From the NCBI RefSeq assembly GCF_027912455.1, contig NZ_CP115446.1:829501-893500 (forward strand): a DNA stretch of 64,000 nt, written 5' to 3'. Under the pieces are notes generated by a model that had not been told where the DNA came from, made no database searches, and worked only from the letters and a program-made list of their open reading frames with translations. Source of the stretch: Aurantiacibacter sp. MUD61. GTDB taxonomy: Bacteria; Pseudomonadota; Alphaproteobacteria; Sphingomonadales; Sphingomonadaceae. Position numbers and translations under genes: made by a program. Shown in pieces: positions 37,301-38,156 of this stretch. Positions within the stretch are counted from its first letter, which is position 1. The number at the start of each line of letters is the position of its first letter.

Positions 37301-37427
37301 TTCCCTCAACATGTAGATGCGATCCGATCGCAGATTTCTCGGTCACAAACTCCAGCAGTTGCTCGTAAGTTGCAGAATTGCCGTATCTGCTTAAGAATTC
37401 ATCGAAAAGAGCCAATCCTGCATTCAT
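4308..37427 (-). CDS. Giant RTX/cadherin-like/Ig-like repeat protein, 11,039 residues, type I secreted
   Basis: One uninterrupted 33.1-kb frame encodes a predicted calcium-binding surface or extracellular protein. Order: residues 1-540 a non-repetitive N-terminus with a hydrophobic stretch at about 431-462; scattered RTX motifs and a Gln/Glu-rich helical insert to 950; an EF-hand-like block at 955-1078; a non-repetitive part to 1626; about 27 RTX plus FADGT-type modules at 1627-6055 with two lectin-like inserts; cadherin-like repeats; a second RTX block at about 6780-7280; more cadherin-like repeats; 14 Ig-like repeats at about 8806-10165; RTX and two more EF-hand-like blocks; and a tail ending in DWYI. 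There is no Sec signal peptide, as expected for type I export. The HlyB/HlyD pair and a HlyC-like gene lie just upstream. The ATG shares its A with the TGA of the preceding small gene. Adhesin, matrix protein or giant toxin are all possible. Confidence 0.93.
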   Translation of the reverse strand: MNAGLALFDEFLSRYGNSATYEQLLEFVTEKSAIGSHLHVEGTTATALYSGTIGDVPAFQIAQDMARRSGGKLRIIDDSALGNFLLSVTRKDAFGNYPGLGFVPADAQSNTLFKIVSAAFVRETRGPVITITPKSDFDRVFSEAEVEAALNNKRITTINGRQHSDVTSRVDGYGHNSRRAFAKAIFDGDFAEAVFKQDGARVLANFDDDGRSISATLDINSETLSRLGIGNITLDAPSNAGQVVLEGKALKADLYPSYVHKLIYSNVGPLLGKDADLIAVFGSDLKDSRQKPYREVLDNLVRMVSDLVDRGIDLSKKSLGQIENLYLRTYRASADKMARFRDYTISRANLIADVIIERADKVPEFVRSSLKKHIDSYRKSDGTFDKTKVGGTLAGGVLSVAEMWVRWEEHKAEGGDFGSFVEKEASEFLSSLPLLGAIGLAALTPAGPAVLFVASAVGTYSGIREVVSYLVNDYGLDENGEIYKFLKNIDDALTAFEGRIMNAIEAYAETIQKIIENFDDFVEFVLERVTARSIEWVGGENGALPGPDNDILIGDDIALLAGDDQNNWLVHRGAGEVFGGEGGDILIGWIPEVLQPFEALERSAREAEKDGKSDDAYKQLLAQYAIQQAQYEFELEQYEKFPDLFPEPPQPPAFMETPRVSEQHKLLLDGEDGNDWVLTFGGEGATTAGGLGRDWIWNTSDGGVIYGDTASGFYERIVRDGTGQIQYDENGNPQTELVKVEDTVENSDNIWYAPNVKVMDAQHSDVLKFYGLTLTGGDANGGLAGAAVFGAIGAVAGGANFAFSEGDWRRQVYFDHLFPWMTYMFRPDEDGNLDMFITNQFDQLFQAVFGAEPSEEYEKQQALAKQGILKGWMKIENVDVIGSYFGRDQLGLAGQADFNMVFRAANPIWDILAALPPTLITFAASGGGPMVDAAFSAAAAIQRFAKGMKWAKGTDPLVIDLDGDGIEFTEMALGKTYFDVDGDLFAERTGWLKGDDGFLVLDANGNGRIDDVSEMFGGVGQSGFGELATLDSDGDGKITMADVAWSELKVWQDYNRDGVTDAGELKTLDELGIVSLDATGQAFDATTPQGARLTAYGDVTFDNGTTRRMFDAILRANEVDTKYAGEGGKADWQAGQALDAKGFGRVTDLSVAMANDVALEELATTTAAQMTEANLRTLVAQAGDVLGKWGAGQELTRELTPVLVGTDETGATVLVDRGVYVEDAAGGYWTLASGDPVLDATGASIDRPTLQDVLSQVGGWRLEQQWSPSDRAAALQHREGAPYLTQIIDGRAVILDYGIEQADGSWVLASDPSTVYASRADILELAHAAGTEWRTEELGFNPLAALPVEQIGVRFTDGQVVDYTVQVTDRDGTFYVWARNLDRAIELEWKTGDYREFNLRNYAIDFENLDEVNSTDDSTFRVEMLTPAQFHFATRLGGIDFRPEMLSATLDYDAGTIDYAVGPTGSANLSTDPAQYVSGIKVMIDMLEPVMAQYITASRRFAVRLALQGGLSEYAQGFEYDVALDAYVPTGERQLAPLFEAIFANAPATNDNDAVLDYLTDWNEILWQIYPDYQGGNGLTVNQPFIMQMMLPAFEDIGVDLDIRGVAHALSISEERIIDHTADALEVGGTSGVDFFYLTAGDQQISGGNGADFYFVGKDAGNDVIFDQDDGGADELRFTDVMSDQVTAIRDGQDLILQIEGRTNVVRLKDQFLGELNPYLSNGKQLESGVTAIIFADGVLWDRFRMSMEVVDKERAEGDFNDSYIGSGSGDILWGGHGNDYLSGGAGGDFYIFELGDGQDVIDDNGTFSFGPVKAGIDFLRFKGDITADDLKLVRDGPSDNLKIIVRDKQGVETGDTIEIVGQFGGVRLGLGLFADILGSDEGLDYVAPNMIERFIFEDGTSLDFGQIVTRVLENAKTENDDAIYGFVSSDTLDGGAGDDYLTGLEGDDTYIFGRGYGHDVVEDADFSFTLFAPPEQDKLQFIDDVRWTDIDFLREGASETLTMRISGTDDQVTLTDFLNYVPFIGFTNMLESIEFGDGTEWSAFKLLQHYVDIQKTSGDDTIYGFNRISDVIDGGLGDDTLMGFGGNDRYLLGIGKGSDTVIDSGGSDRIVLEGLASTDVDIDRTPLDLTFTVRATGEVITFKNQYVREGTQSQAVEFFEFTDRTVKFSEINPDNVDVIGTSASETLEGSNFGETLDGRAGDDTLIGGDGGDIYKFDVGYGQDVIVDRRIRARWSDRPGVNVRVNDTVEFGGDITRDNIVWTKDGDDLLISILGRTDTLRIRNQFRSPEDEIELFKFFDGSVMKISDVEELLQIAGGNRGDNVIEGTLDAPNTLDGRQGDDVLRGGNLADTYAFTSGYGFDRIEERADRVGVVDRVIFGASVIADDVIFLRQGNDLVISLGNGLDVLTIAGGFASTRVESFEFADGTILSLEQVIDRMLTGTDASEQLTGFDNRNDVISGGAGADALAGGKGNDEYRYNVGDGRDSILDTGGIDKIVFGELITQDLLTWREIDGDLVISLGNSGDSLAIIGGYKANPVETFEFADGTVLSIADVRAMIFENRPADAQETIDLRDLPQDRVYFAGKGNDRIIMAQDSTIVLTSGDGINSVEMPSGVAEATVELSDFSVNSVEVRRAAINSNDLILAFPATGDQLVLRSALAGATIPSIVFADGARWAVEDVFAAWVEGQATSGDDKIEGSLQADQLAGGLGDDLLRGGAGDDTYRFTRGDGRDIIVDSAGADVLEISGYLQSELRVARLSDDRNEIILTFADSGDEITLRYDAAWSGVETLRFSDGSTLSRTDLLARISLTGSERDDILTGTSGADTLDGGFGDDMLDGRGGADTYRFGIGYGHDTIAAQTGGAPNAVLALGTGITADRLTISTDRDGNVVIAIAGTEDRIAIGLDANGNPAIGTVTFVDGTSVPFADLAASISGGDRDDLLRIFGTNGGPLAGAGGNDRLIGNAGADTLAGGTGDDSLEGGAGSDTYVFARGDGQDVITEVVDPAETDRIVFAEGIASGDIRFISASPNDIVVGIVGTEDRITLKGMISGAGSIERFEFADGSFWDYGEIMSRALAGTPGDDTIDLTKRDLNAALDGREGNDALSGGTGDTGYFFGPETGQDTVVEPTGTASQDTVRVAAGVTISDLIVVREGSDLVLRIIGHEGARMRLVGQASATRIETVIFADGTEWSDATLLAAALAPVDAQRLLNPPVDNGDPFADPLFDRDIGGEEEVATGTIGLVDDPASVGKVEDIGSGLHARQIVGLADSNVYHLFVADAHRGVGVDTITNFRVGDGGDSLSIQYGASASGTVRLTQDGADALIWFIDNGARSYEEGRLLLRLAGVQASELTGFNFSGAPFDPTPAVVISDSSASNTLTGGWGADDLRGNNGNDVLEGGPGNDYLNGGWDNDTYRFSRGFGQDTIYEGGRYQFDVIEFDDTISPDEVSFEQDWPDLIIKINGTSDQIRVQRFYDHEYANIEEMRFADGTVWGRNELAQRTFVATDGDDQMRGAYWGDTLVGGEGNDDLRGNSGADIIEGGTGNDYLNGGWDNDIYRFSRGFGQDTIYEGGRYQFDVIEFDDTISPDEVSFEQDWPDLIIKIDGTSDQIRVQRFYDHEYANIEEMRFADGTVWGRNELAQRTFVATDGDDQMRGAYWGDTLVGGEGNDDLRGNSGADIIEGGTGNDYLNGGWDNDIYRFSRGFGQDTIYEGGRYQFDVIEFDDTISPDEVSFEQDWPDLIIKIDGTSDQIRVQRFYDHEYANIEEMRFADGTVWGRNELAQRTFVATDGDDQMRGAYWGDTLVGGEGNDDLRGNSGADIIEGGTGNDYLNGGWDNDIYRFSRGFGQDTIYEGGRYQFDVIEFDGTISPSDLVIEQSWPDLIISLAGTTDRITIQRFYDHEYANIEEVRFADGTVWSRNELSQMGLLSTESDDFKRGAYWADDLAGGAGNDSLYGNSGNDVLDGGTGNDYLSGGWDNDTYRFSRGFGQDVIADGGRNQFDVIEFDDTITPADVIIETSHPDLILRIAGTDDVIFIANAINHDYYRIEEVRFTDGTKWSHAYMVGAATAVTAERPTVGTGAPVFVEPAENTGTDGADLLGGTDDNDTIDAGAGDDDISGGVGDDLLRGGTGNDIYRFARGDGQDIILEAGGFDRLLFDAGIAPTDVRIMPSGANDIVLHISGSGERVTLRGARFGQQVTIDEVAFADGTVWTLEQLQLSAQQSTSGDDLIYGTNDGDRPDQPLLDVQGENLLTNGGFEESAADATAISWGYRNSTLPGWTRLDSTQSPSALSFEQINSGYAGIPTTEGKYWLELDGSPSWSGNSNLHIVQQVDGLADGELLLLQFDHASRASAANAEFEILWNGVVVKTIIYGDTAMQHVELQLTAQAGPNLLGFRSLGPSDGFGASLDNVQLHRASLAEIVDRTLDGGEGNDTIHGLDGNDIISGGEGRDTLHGGEGDDVIEGGTGSDVIRGDAGNDTITGGTGADAISDSSGDETYHYDIGDGQDTITDSAGIDRVVFGASVLLAEISVVRTANDLTISFAGENDRLTIFGAMSDSARQIETFLFADGTELTHAEMAALTDFTTVSANSRVYGDGDDIIAGSAVSETLDGAGGNDTIDGGEGNDTLRGQAGDDTLIGGPGTDSLDGGTGNDTYHYNRGDGLDTITDAEGIDKLVFGAGIAPAEIVVRNNGSGALVLLVEGTSDRVVLNNALAADAATVETVEFADGTVWDLTELRRRSLVGGEGDDAFTAYDSASKLEGNGGSDRLDGGLADDTLIGGTGDDALSGGFGNDLYVYNAGDGSDVITENGNTSNDRLRIGGYTQDQVRFSLTGPALADVTIRFLGSDETIVIAGGAASGPAAAVEFIEIADSGVTLTLADVLAQAVPDATNVSSVQRGTDGDDSVTGTMGADYLAGGSGADSVDGGAGDDVFLDIGADASVDTYTGGEGRDLYLSLPGKGADASFVADVITDFTAGPGGDQIRILSASPNPFVDGDLRLLQQGADTVIARQAADGSFTALVRLLNVDRTALTPDNFEGLPISLDAAVVVDDGDGDAVVDGGQLDDTIRGGAGNDTLNGFAGNDRISGGADNDTIDGGFDDDQLSGGQGNDTVIGGEGSDILIGGSGDDTLTGFGDGSTRDDIDILRGGTGNDRLEGGIGSDIYVFAAGDGQDVIADFGGNDTIEFGAGILASDISVAQVDGRHIELRIGDGEQRVLIDGGLVDTRRVVETVLFADGTSWNWDDIIARSATGGDGDDVLTLQSFDIVRNGSFEEPFSRYNQYWSYSIPHWRDISGGRIQIITGTAEGIGPSDGNNWIDLEADENTWMEQSYGNLVEGETLLLEFDHANRTTAASGAFNVYWNGVLVLSVSEANRSYKTKSLELTAVEGENRLSFRGLGSLNTDGASLDNVRLHRIDPGATGGTLTGGAGNDVLKGGFYDDVLIGGTGNDRLEGGRGDDEYRFDAGDGQDVIVDGIGTNRLVLGAGLTADMLRAKFDGNDLVLQISDSEDRIRIGTSGAGSLDIASISFADGTSLSAADLRAMALAASDGDDTLIGDANDNVLAGLGGADLLRGFEGNDDLDGGEGSDRLQGGLGDDIYRFARGGGHDTISDTGGNDALVFAEGIAASDVTVEQNAGGTGFVLRLRGSDARITIEDGLASGAVEEVRFADGTVWTVADLVERSGTFGNDTISGDAGDNIITGGLGDDLLRGGAGNDTYRFTRGDGSDVVFDNAGSTADRLEITGYTADEISFSRRGEDSLDVAVRFAGSDDRIIIVNGLSDTAGVETIALDDGTEISVATLQADLLTTAPTDGNDVIVGSDNNDALTGEAGHDLIEGGAGADVYNYYQGDGDDRIEALTGGADRVVLRDYALSDVASLRRGGPDNLDLVVEFASAGDRLILIGALGDANGTSGKSVSLEFADGQTWTRDDMRAAVIDDVDGAGDDNVIGFSGADFFAARPGNDTLLGNGGLDIYEFGEGSGHDTIDDGTASSFDTLRLIGITSDMVSGERLFGSSDTIVLRVAGNENDTLTIIDALASDNRGIENYYFADGVTWGKAEIAALLDNNAPTIGADGVYSVTSGQELVIRADVLLSNDFDADGDPLRIVAVDGGANAVATLDSDGNIRFTAIGDFFGPTTISYTISDGRNGFDDAVLDIRVRPIATAYDDSGFAVEEDGNIVIRVERLLSNDLDGDRMVVGQVLDPSGGSVSLSSDGNISFTPDANFNGQASFTYVANTPEGGRAEAQVFIDVTPVNDAPAARNDSVSQFAEGSSISIDPRVLLANDTDIDGDTLIVESLQSNANVQVAFDADGLITVTPRDYFWGNAYFDYTISDGNGGTSTGRVSFTVTPVNDAPELANDRIETNQDGSPILEDNPIVIAADQLLANDIEHDGDPMTITGVAQGVGGRAELLDNGTILFEPYANFNGDAWFSYRVSDGQGGSAWARATIEYQPVNDRPVARDDDYRSKSLPILKGTEDTPMVIPIVELLKNDYDVEGFAVTFEEAGNAVNGDIVIEGGNIIFTPDQDFWGEATFSYSITDPEGLVDGGRVTLWFENVGDGPPEAVTDTIYVYEDIPTVIQIDSLLANDTDIDRDPLTFLGWGYRRDPLNGTLEYDADGNLLYTPDRDATKSGGFTYTITDGADGEATGNVNIVIIPSNDDPTVGEDFGFITPEDVPLVIRVSDLLANDFDIEQLDTDGDGKRDIDLDNPNRAFPEFVGVDGVYDTVELQLGNRVTAGTAQIVEWAGEQFVVVRVPEGFSGQIAIEYRIRDTEGAEDVGFANATVADYYAGVLTGTPDPDYIEGTATGEIIRGLNRADWIVALGGDDVIEAALGDDLIEAGDGDDFINGGDGADRIDGGAGFDTVTFIDSDIGVRADLEARIGQGGFAQGDVYLGIEALIGSEFTDLLGGDGQDNRLEGRGGHDIIEGRGGADTLIAGAGNDTLSGGVGADYLDGGDGSDTAVYEFSTEGVTVSLLDGTGFGGEAEGDVLVGIENIIGSDHDDVLTGDDADNLLSGKRGNDLLIGGAGNDTLIGGRGADVLQGGEGVDIADYTLSLEGVTIDMVDGTAGGGDALGDTFSSIEIIQGSYHDDIIRGDEGDNRIRGNRGADVIDGRGGFDIADYSLSDDAVVIDLAQGVGLSGEALGDTLIDIEMVVGSVYADSFTGSAGDDTFEGGFGKDVIAGGFGSDTYVFGIEGDEDTINELGDAADIDRIQLNATVAPKDVSILRDADDLFLEFERDDGFLIDTIRVTDHFLGRETGIEEIVFTNGTVWDVDTIDTLQRIGRFNAADDIVRFAKEDEPILIDPAFLIENDTEDVSTLSFVGIDRGIKGTATVNEDGMIEFLGDLNHNGDAFFYYVVRDEFGRESSARVEVNLAPVNDAPTAVDDELQYGTEDVPIRIRIDTLLANDWDIDGDNAAEGLRIVGIKPLENIDGDDIDRYKHRDYQFAASNISGSIKGDYLEFKIKGDYYGTAGFQYVLADSSGATDTATVEVYITPVNDAPRADGGVRKIRLSSVTRITAADLLAYSYDIEGDAISFVGLYEGADLNAATNGSITIDPDTGDFLFTADALGQASIDYQVIDARGAQATLKYNLFVKPDNDAPVAANDYGLRTLEDQLLVIDPARLLANDRDENGDTLLIESLSRFAENGKVRINDDGFIEFAPRADFNGSAGFEYTISDGRGGFDTAYVSITILPRNEAAILRDDLVAGLEDGPQFVIPAEAFGNDIEPDGDVLFFKRARFLGVMDQRWLSPDFTVEARMADGSPLVGDLSFDAATMTFSGTLPDGVTDGVEVDVWLEDPANGRVFNTRITLTAESLAGGYGAQDEVLAGFTIREAHASSLEFGLGDLPADAVATAALADGPPLPAWLVFDAATLSLAGTPPVDAEATYEVAITFTRPDPAGGADLTFTDSQLLDTSALTAGPVAYDSDVALFDLDGASVVAQLNGGRPLPDWLAFDSETRTIGLSGFEPDADAQPVRLQIVFTPPKRVLPDGTYASTDRGFTLEFVIDPAVGIDPAINAVLAGDPFFASQGLYALDLSDAGGLSVLRESGAPLNDWMSFDPETLSFAGTPPPEFVGAVPIRLDIAGGGDVPAMSIITEVVVDDTFTLKSAGSFGLRVTDERITLDSPDDFNGTAVFSYDTTDEKGAVSDEPARIFFNVRPTRERPDAGADALVVDEGFSVRVTVAELIANDFDRDGDAMRITGFDEPAQGQLVIELGQISLDVPAGLEPVAGATYSATLADGSELPGWLAIDAATGVITGEVPLDMLGTLDITVSRDVGGTVDSASLSTMVDGNAGAAVLYTPDAAYSGKDAFTYTLTDDREGESTGNVAVTVNPLEDPPVARADTVDAVEETPLVISPAELLANDYDVDGDPIRFLDVANATNGTVTYDGTDITFTPDDNFSGKASFEYTVTDDRHGVSTGKVTVNVASTNQAPVLGADVFETEEDVPFTFTIDDLMANDIDPDGDTLRFESLQRSVDGARIFELPGGRFQLVPDENVNGALVFKYTVTDGRKRTTQTVTFNVAAINDAPIANADFGFVTDMDVPVVIDFAEMIANDRDVEGDSFSIVEVFDGDQGFVTRDGDTAIFTPDGGYFGDAGFHYRVTDEHGDSSVGYVEIIVYPDFPLPVASSDAGLEMLEDGFIDIDPALLMANDTAPEGSTLSFVTLQGAELLDNGKYRYTAEPNFFGEVTLRYAIENEQGFPVWSTVTIDVLPVEDVPVALDDTLATVEDTPLVIFKDALLANDSDADPQAIFINGFGEMQGLSIVDLGNGQLQITPDENFNGAAYFDYELSDSTGLTDTARVHVWVEPENDPPVIDLVPIMRGLEDESFVGALPSGFATDPDGDVLAISVRGKDGASLPEWLSYDSATRSLSGQPPADFNGAIALEVAASDGEFETVRELIVSIEPVNDAPVVDSGVDDFASAEDNAFAMAMRSDAFADVDGDTLEYSLSMADGTAVPDWVRLNGTILEGTPPANFNGALALVVTASDGELTASEGFTLTITPVNDAPVLDAPLGDYISAEDSALTIDIPEGTFSDVDGDALALTATLANGDDLPAWLSFDGTRFTGTPPQDFHGQFALTVTASDGEYSASSSFTLVIEPVNDAPAVLTPLADLESAEDAAFSLSLPTDGITDVDGDTLSFAVTMADGRVLPDWLTFTGSTLEGTPPADFNGTLDLRLVASDGELTAIDAFALVISPVNDAPVLLTPLSDFASDEDASIAFNLPLDRFADVDGDTLGFTLSLADGSALPDWLAFDAATGALTGTPPQDFNGALDLVLTASDGLEQVAATFRLNIDPVNDAPQLLAPLADVDGVEDTAIAFTIPAGTFGDVDEDALTLTATLVGGMALPDWLTFDGVGFSATPPANFDGTVAITVTASDGEYAASDNFVLRFASVNDAPMLDTPLVDLASYEDEAIDLAVDTAAFSDVDGDALMLTMTMADGSALPEWLDYADGRLFGLPPADFNGGVDLRFTASDGEYSASDVFTLVINPVNDAPVLANWFAGDVRTAEDEIVDVALPADAFTDVDGDMLAISASLADGSALPEWLSFDGTRFTGTPPQDFNGSFDIVVTADDGSESVSADFRLVIEAVNDAPAVLQPLGDVASPEDTAISVGIPTDTFGDVDGDALTLSARLVGGVPLPAWLQFDGARLTGTPPQDFNGVLDIEVMASDGLLMATDSFRLTVTPVNDAPVVLTPLADLMTAEDYAIDLPLTGAGFRDVDGDTLAFSLEMADGSPLPTWLAWDGARITGTPPADFNGVLSLRMRASDGALEAVDTFDFTIVAVNDAPQLLVPLADQTSLEDQAFSYTIPAGTFADVDGDALTLVARRTDGTDLPDWLSFDGATLSGTPPQDYYGTVAIEVTATDGFLIATSTFTLAVDPVNDAPVLLAALPDRNIAEDTAFSLAIDPASFSDVDGDTLTLTATLADGSELPAWLSFDGTALSGTPPQDFNGSLDVAVTASDGALSATGTFTLTVDPVNDAPAILTPLADVTVSEDVAVDFALASGSFADVDGDPPTLSATLADGSALPGWLSFDGERFTGTPPANFNGVFDILVTASDGQLTGVDNFTLWVAPVNDAPVVSGSMGDVTIFGRETIDWQLPADLFFDVDGDTLTVTATLADGNALPDWLVFDGTAFSGTAVDDFDGVFDIVLTASDGEYTAQTQFAATIIDPNDPPIAADDGVFVGVQATDLAILASDLLANDSDPDGDAISILSLGAAGVGSVAFDVDGNIVYSVDSTFVGTDTFTYTITDGDETATGTVNVRIDSLYEGWSEGTSGDDKLFGNNKDDNSLNGGTGDDHVKGGKLNDRLAGGEGNDKLLGLAGDDHLWGNAGDDHLIGNGGYDTAYYFGYRNTYVIQTVSGTVQVVDTAPTADGDDGTDTIEGIELLSFKNGETASVVSPIIIDLSGDGVLTVSAADSNARFDLDGDGLADDTSWISADEAFLYLDRNGDGTMSGVEEISFVDDLEGASTDLEGLAAFDSNGDGVLNAQDDRYGEFGVWRDADGDGAVDEGETASLATVGIVAIDLTGTPVDGVTELGEVAIINTGSVLLANGQSREFADAALTYFSAATNMPELETVSYSFDRKSKKYMLRVAGGTISITPRKTSNATDPGAGMLGANTVFSFRGKQYGMFAPVVLDLGGDGVELVKRKKSRAGFDYNGDGSMEDTGWIKGDDGFLVIDRNNDGLITDAAELSLASENANARSGLQGLAWLDSNSDGQVDANDARFGELRVWQDRNGNGRTDAGELRSLADVGIVSISLSASGQETLLKVDRNAVVATASFTRSDGTVSTAADVSLAYRPGRAVGQPAATGTSFSLTPRNIASSVLNATAVLRDYFGYQGEASAMPAMMRREFANEWDSLISEFFGHTSTAMERRGSVTSTVRPWRDELPPFLVDSFRTPLQNDATLYDGMTAEMAQLIREAQSLAAATQVMPHERVKLDDALGDAAVLPEHVSAAMLANIEPQMQRDDVSAARTQIMPHERAKLDDDGSKAAVVPAGVPEAQLANRLALIRQDLGTFGVREQDETGRRGVSPTDPLDWYI
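4425..4665 (-). repeat. 46-residue tandem duplication in the C-terminal tail
   Basis: Two tail segments share TQ(V/I)MPHER(V/A)KLDD, AAV(L/V)P and xxLAN with a 138-bp period (equivalent bases at 4494 and 4632). They lie within about the last 120 residues, the region where type I secretion signals are found. Confidence 0.7.
5150..6250 (-). other. EF-hand-like Asp-rich blocks 2 and 3 near the C-terminus
   Basis: Two further copies of the N-terminal block type sit at about 5840-6250 (PIIIDLSGDGVL ... LYLDRNGDGTMSG ... FGVWRDADGDGAVDEGE) and about 5150-5550 (PVVLDLGGDGVEL ... DDGFLVIDRNNDGLITD ... RVWQDRNGNGRTDAGELRSL). A short RTX block precedes them at about 6395-6630. Confidence 0.7.
6925..11015 (-). 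repeat. Fourteen tandem Ig-like (CADG/He_PIG-type) repeats of about 97 residues
   Basis: Each unit reads approximately NDAPxLxxPLxDxxxxED, FxDVDGDxLxxxxxLxDGxxLPxWLxFDG, xFxGTPPxDFNGxxxIxVTASDG. I count 14 NDxP-initiated units, the last being NDAPVVSGSMGDVTI. The repeats are similar in protein but not near-identical in DNA. Such repeats form long beta-sandwich stalks in bacterial adhesins. Confidence 0.85.
11016..15589 (-). repeat. Cadherin-like repeats, second block
   Basis: More cadherin-like units (LLANDxDxDGD, FxYTVTDxxG, PVNDAP) continue here. A stretch near 12640-14180 mixes in Ig-like WLxFDAxTxxxxGTPP segments, a transition into the purely Ig-like block that follows. Confidence 0.78.
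15590..17085 (-). repeat. Second RTX block
   Basis: Residues about 6780-7280 return to dense RTX motifs (GADRIDGGAGFDTVTF, GGVGADYLDGGDGSDTAVY and similar). They alternate with a repeated LxGIExxIGSxxxDxLxGD segment seen at least four times, then a final FTNGTVW module. The style differs from the main array, suggesting a separate origin. Confidence 0.85.
17086..19254 (-). repeat. Cadherin-like (tandem-95/VCBS type) repeats, first block
   Basis: Units of about 95-110 residues have the pattern NDAPVAxxD, a xxEDxPxxI strand, LLANDxDxDGDxL and FxYTISDGxGG. This pattern belongs to bacterial cadherin-like domains that bind Ca2+ at their junctions and make rigid rods. The block separates the main RTX array from the second RTX block. 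Confidence 0.8.
21180..21655 (-). other. Lectin-like insert 2 in the RTX array
   Basis: Residues about 5258-5416 hold a second domain of the same type (VRNGSFEEPF ... WIDLEADENTW ... LLLEFDHANRTTAASG ... GASLDNVRLHR). It is clearly homologous to insert 1, which has LLLQFDHASRASAAN at the equivalent place. The two copies are about 3 kb apart, each placed between RTX units. Confidence 0.55.
24195..24700 (-). other. Lectin-like insert 1 in the RTX array
   Basis: Residues about 4243-4411 interrupt the repeats with a domain that starts LLTNGGFEES and ends GASLDNVQLHR, with a central WLELDGSPSWSG segment. The NGGFE...LDNV frame is typical of jelly-roll carbohydrate-binding-like folds (DUF642/PEP-CTERM style). 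Binding to sugars is inference. Confidence 0.55.
25861..27129 (-). repeat. Three 423-bp near-identical tandem repeats inside the RTX array
   Basis: Exact period 423 bp (141 codons): the same junction sequence occurs at 25858, 26281, 26704 and 27127. By eye units 25861-26283 and 26284-26706 differ at a single base, while the third differs at roughly a dozen. Diverged copies flank the set on both sides. Each unit encodes one RTX plus FADGTVWGRNEL module. The pattern points to very recent unequal exchange or slippage within the gene. Confidence 0.92.
34190..34570 (-). other. EF-hand-like Asp-rich block 1 of the giant protein
   Basis: Residues about 955-1078 carry successive DxDxDG-type loops: VIDLDGDGIEF, YFDVDGDLF, LVLDANGNGRIDD, TLDSDGDGKIT and VWQDYNRDGVTD, ending in LGIVSLDATG. 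The same sequence type recurs twice near the C-terminus (about 5150-5550 and 5840-6250). It is a module often seen in type I-secreted calcium-binding proteins and probably binds Ca2+ with multiple EF-hand-like loops. Confidence 0.7.
35800..37427 (-). other. Giant protein N-terminal region with hydrophobic segment (residues about 1-543)
   Basis: This part has no RTX repeats and I recognise no family in it. It contains charged helical stretches, then a strongly hydrophobic Ala/Gly/Leu stretch near residues 431-462 (LLGAIGLAALTPAGPAVLFV), then more helices. A second Gly/Ala-rich hydrophobic stretch lies near residues 776-801. An N-terminal hydrophobic zone before RTX repeats is the layout of pore-forming RTX toxins; whether it inserts in membranes is inference. 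The DNA is visibly more AT-rich than the repeat body. Confidence 0.55.
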
Positions 37428-37795
37428 CAGACCACTCCTCGTTGCTCGCGACCATCCTCAAATTCAAAACGAGGGTGTGGATTTTTGTTTTTGGGGAAGT
37501 CGTGCCAAACGCGAACGAACTCGCAGAGTCGATCAATCATTTTCGTTTTGCCCCAGAAATAGGTCGGCGCCTTCTTTTCGCCAGACGGAAACCAAACCTT
37601 GCGGACAGTATAACGTACTACTGTTGCGCCGCCCTCCCCGGTTTCATCGATCGCATTGCTTTCAATATTCGCGGCGAAAATTGGAGCATCGTCGGAATCG
37701 CGAAGAGTGAAATGCTCGTAAGGGTCCTGCGGGTGCGTCGGCTTGTAGACAAGGTACTCGCCAGTCTCGGTGTCGACCGTGACTTTTCTTTTCAT
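37427..37795 (-). CDS. Small unknown protein translationally coupled to the giant gene
   Basis: A 122-residue basic/acidic mixed protein with no signal peptide or membrane segment. I do not recognise the family. Its TGA overlaps the ATG of the giant gene (TGATG), so ribosomes probably pass from one to the other. ATG 37795 (MKRKVTVDTETGEY) has CAGG upstream at suitable spacing; a GTG at 37813 would add six residues. Features seen are a beta-rich N-terminal half, VRKVWFPSGEKKAPTYFWG, and a C-terminus with CEFVRVWHDF. By position it could be a chaperone, secretion adaptor or regulator for the giant protein, which is inference only. Confidence 0.75.
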   Translation of the reverse strand: MKRKVTVDTETGEYLVYKPTHPQDPYEHFTLRDSDDAPIFAANIESNAIDETGEGGATVVRYTVRKVWFPSGEKKAPTYFWGKTKMIDRLCEFVRVWHDFPKNKNPHPRFEFEDGREQRGVV

Positions 37796-38045
37796 ATCAA
37801 CCTGAATTGGCACCTCGATACTCCCGCATCATCAACAAATTCGATCGAATCGAGACCAAGAGAGGACCGCGGACCGGCACCGCACCCTTTGAGGATATGC
37901 GCACAGGCCCATACCCGCCTGTCAGCGAACACAACGCAAGCTAGTGTTGAGAAAGCGACGACCCCACAACGAACCCCTCAATTCGATTCCCTCGCTGCTC
38001 ACAATGCCACAGCTTCCCCGTCTGGCAAGTCCAAAGAGCAAAAAA

Positions 38046-38072
38046 CTGCGCAAAATGTCGCTTTGATACAAT
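38046..38072 (+). promoter_or_regulatory. Candidate promoter, copy 1
   Basis: CTGCGC (38046-38051), a 15-bp spacer, then TGA-TACAAT (TACAAT at 38067-38072, an extended -10 pattern). A very similar element occurs at 38585-38612 ahead of the acyltransferase gene; the shared core is GTCGCTxTGATACAATG. It would drive the small membrane-protein gene. Confidence 0.45.
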
Positions 38073-38079
38073 GGAATAG

Positions 38080-38091
38080 GAAGGATCCTTC
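38080..38091. promoter_or_regulatory. 12-bp palindrome at the presumed transcription start
   Basis: GAAGGATCCTTC is a perfect palindrome starting eight bases after the candidate -10 hexamer. That is where a repressor could block initiation. It could also occur by chance. Confidence 0.3.
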
Positions 38092-38156
38092 TTACACACC
38101 CATGTGGCCCGCGCCTTTGACGAAAATGGTTTGGTCACTTTTTGGAGCTATCGGTC

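Larger units (their letters stand above)
37796..38156. other. Divergent intergenic region
   Basis: About 360 bases lie between the giant-gene operon (minus) and the small membrane-protein gene (plus). I see a promoter-like element at 38046-38072 and a 12-bp palindrome at 38080-38091 on the plus side. No clear minus-strand promoter stands out. Confidence 0.5.
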
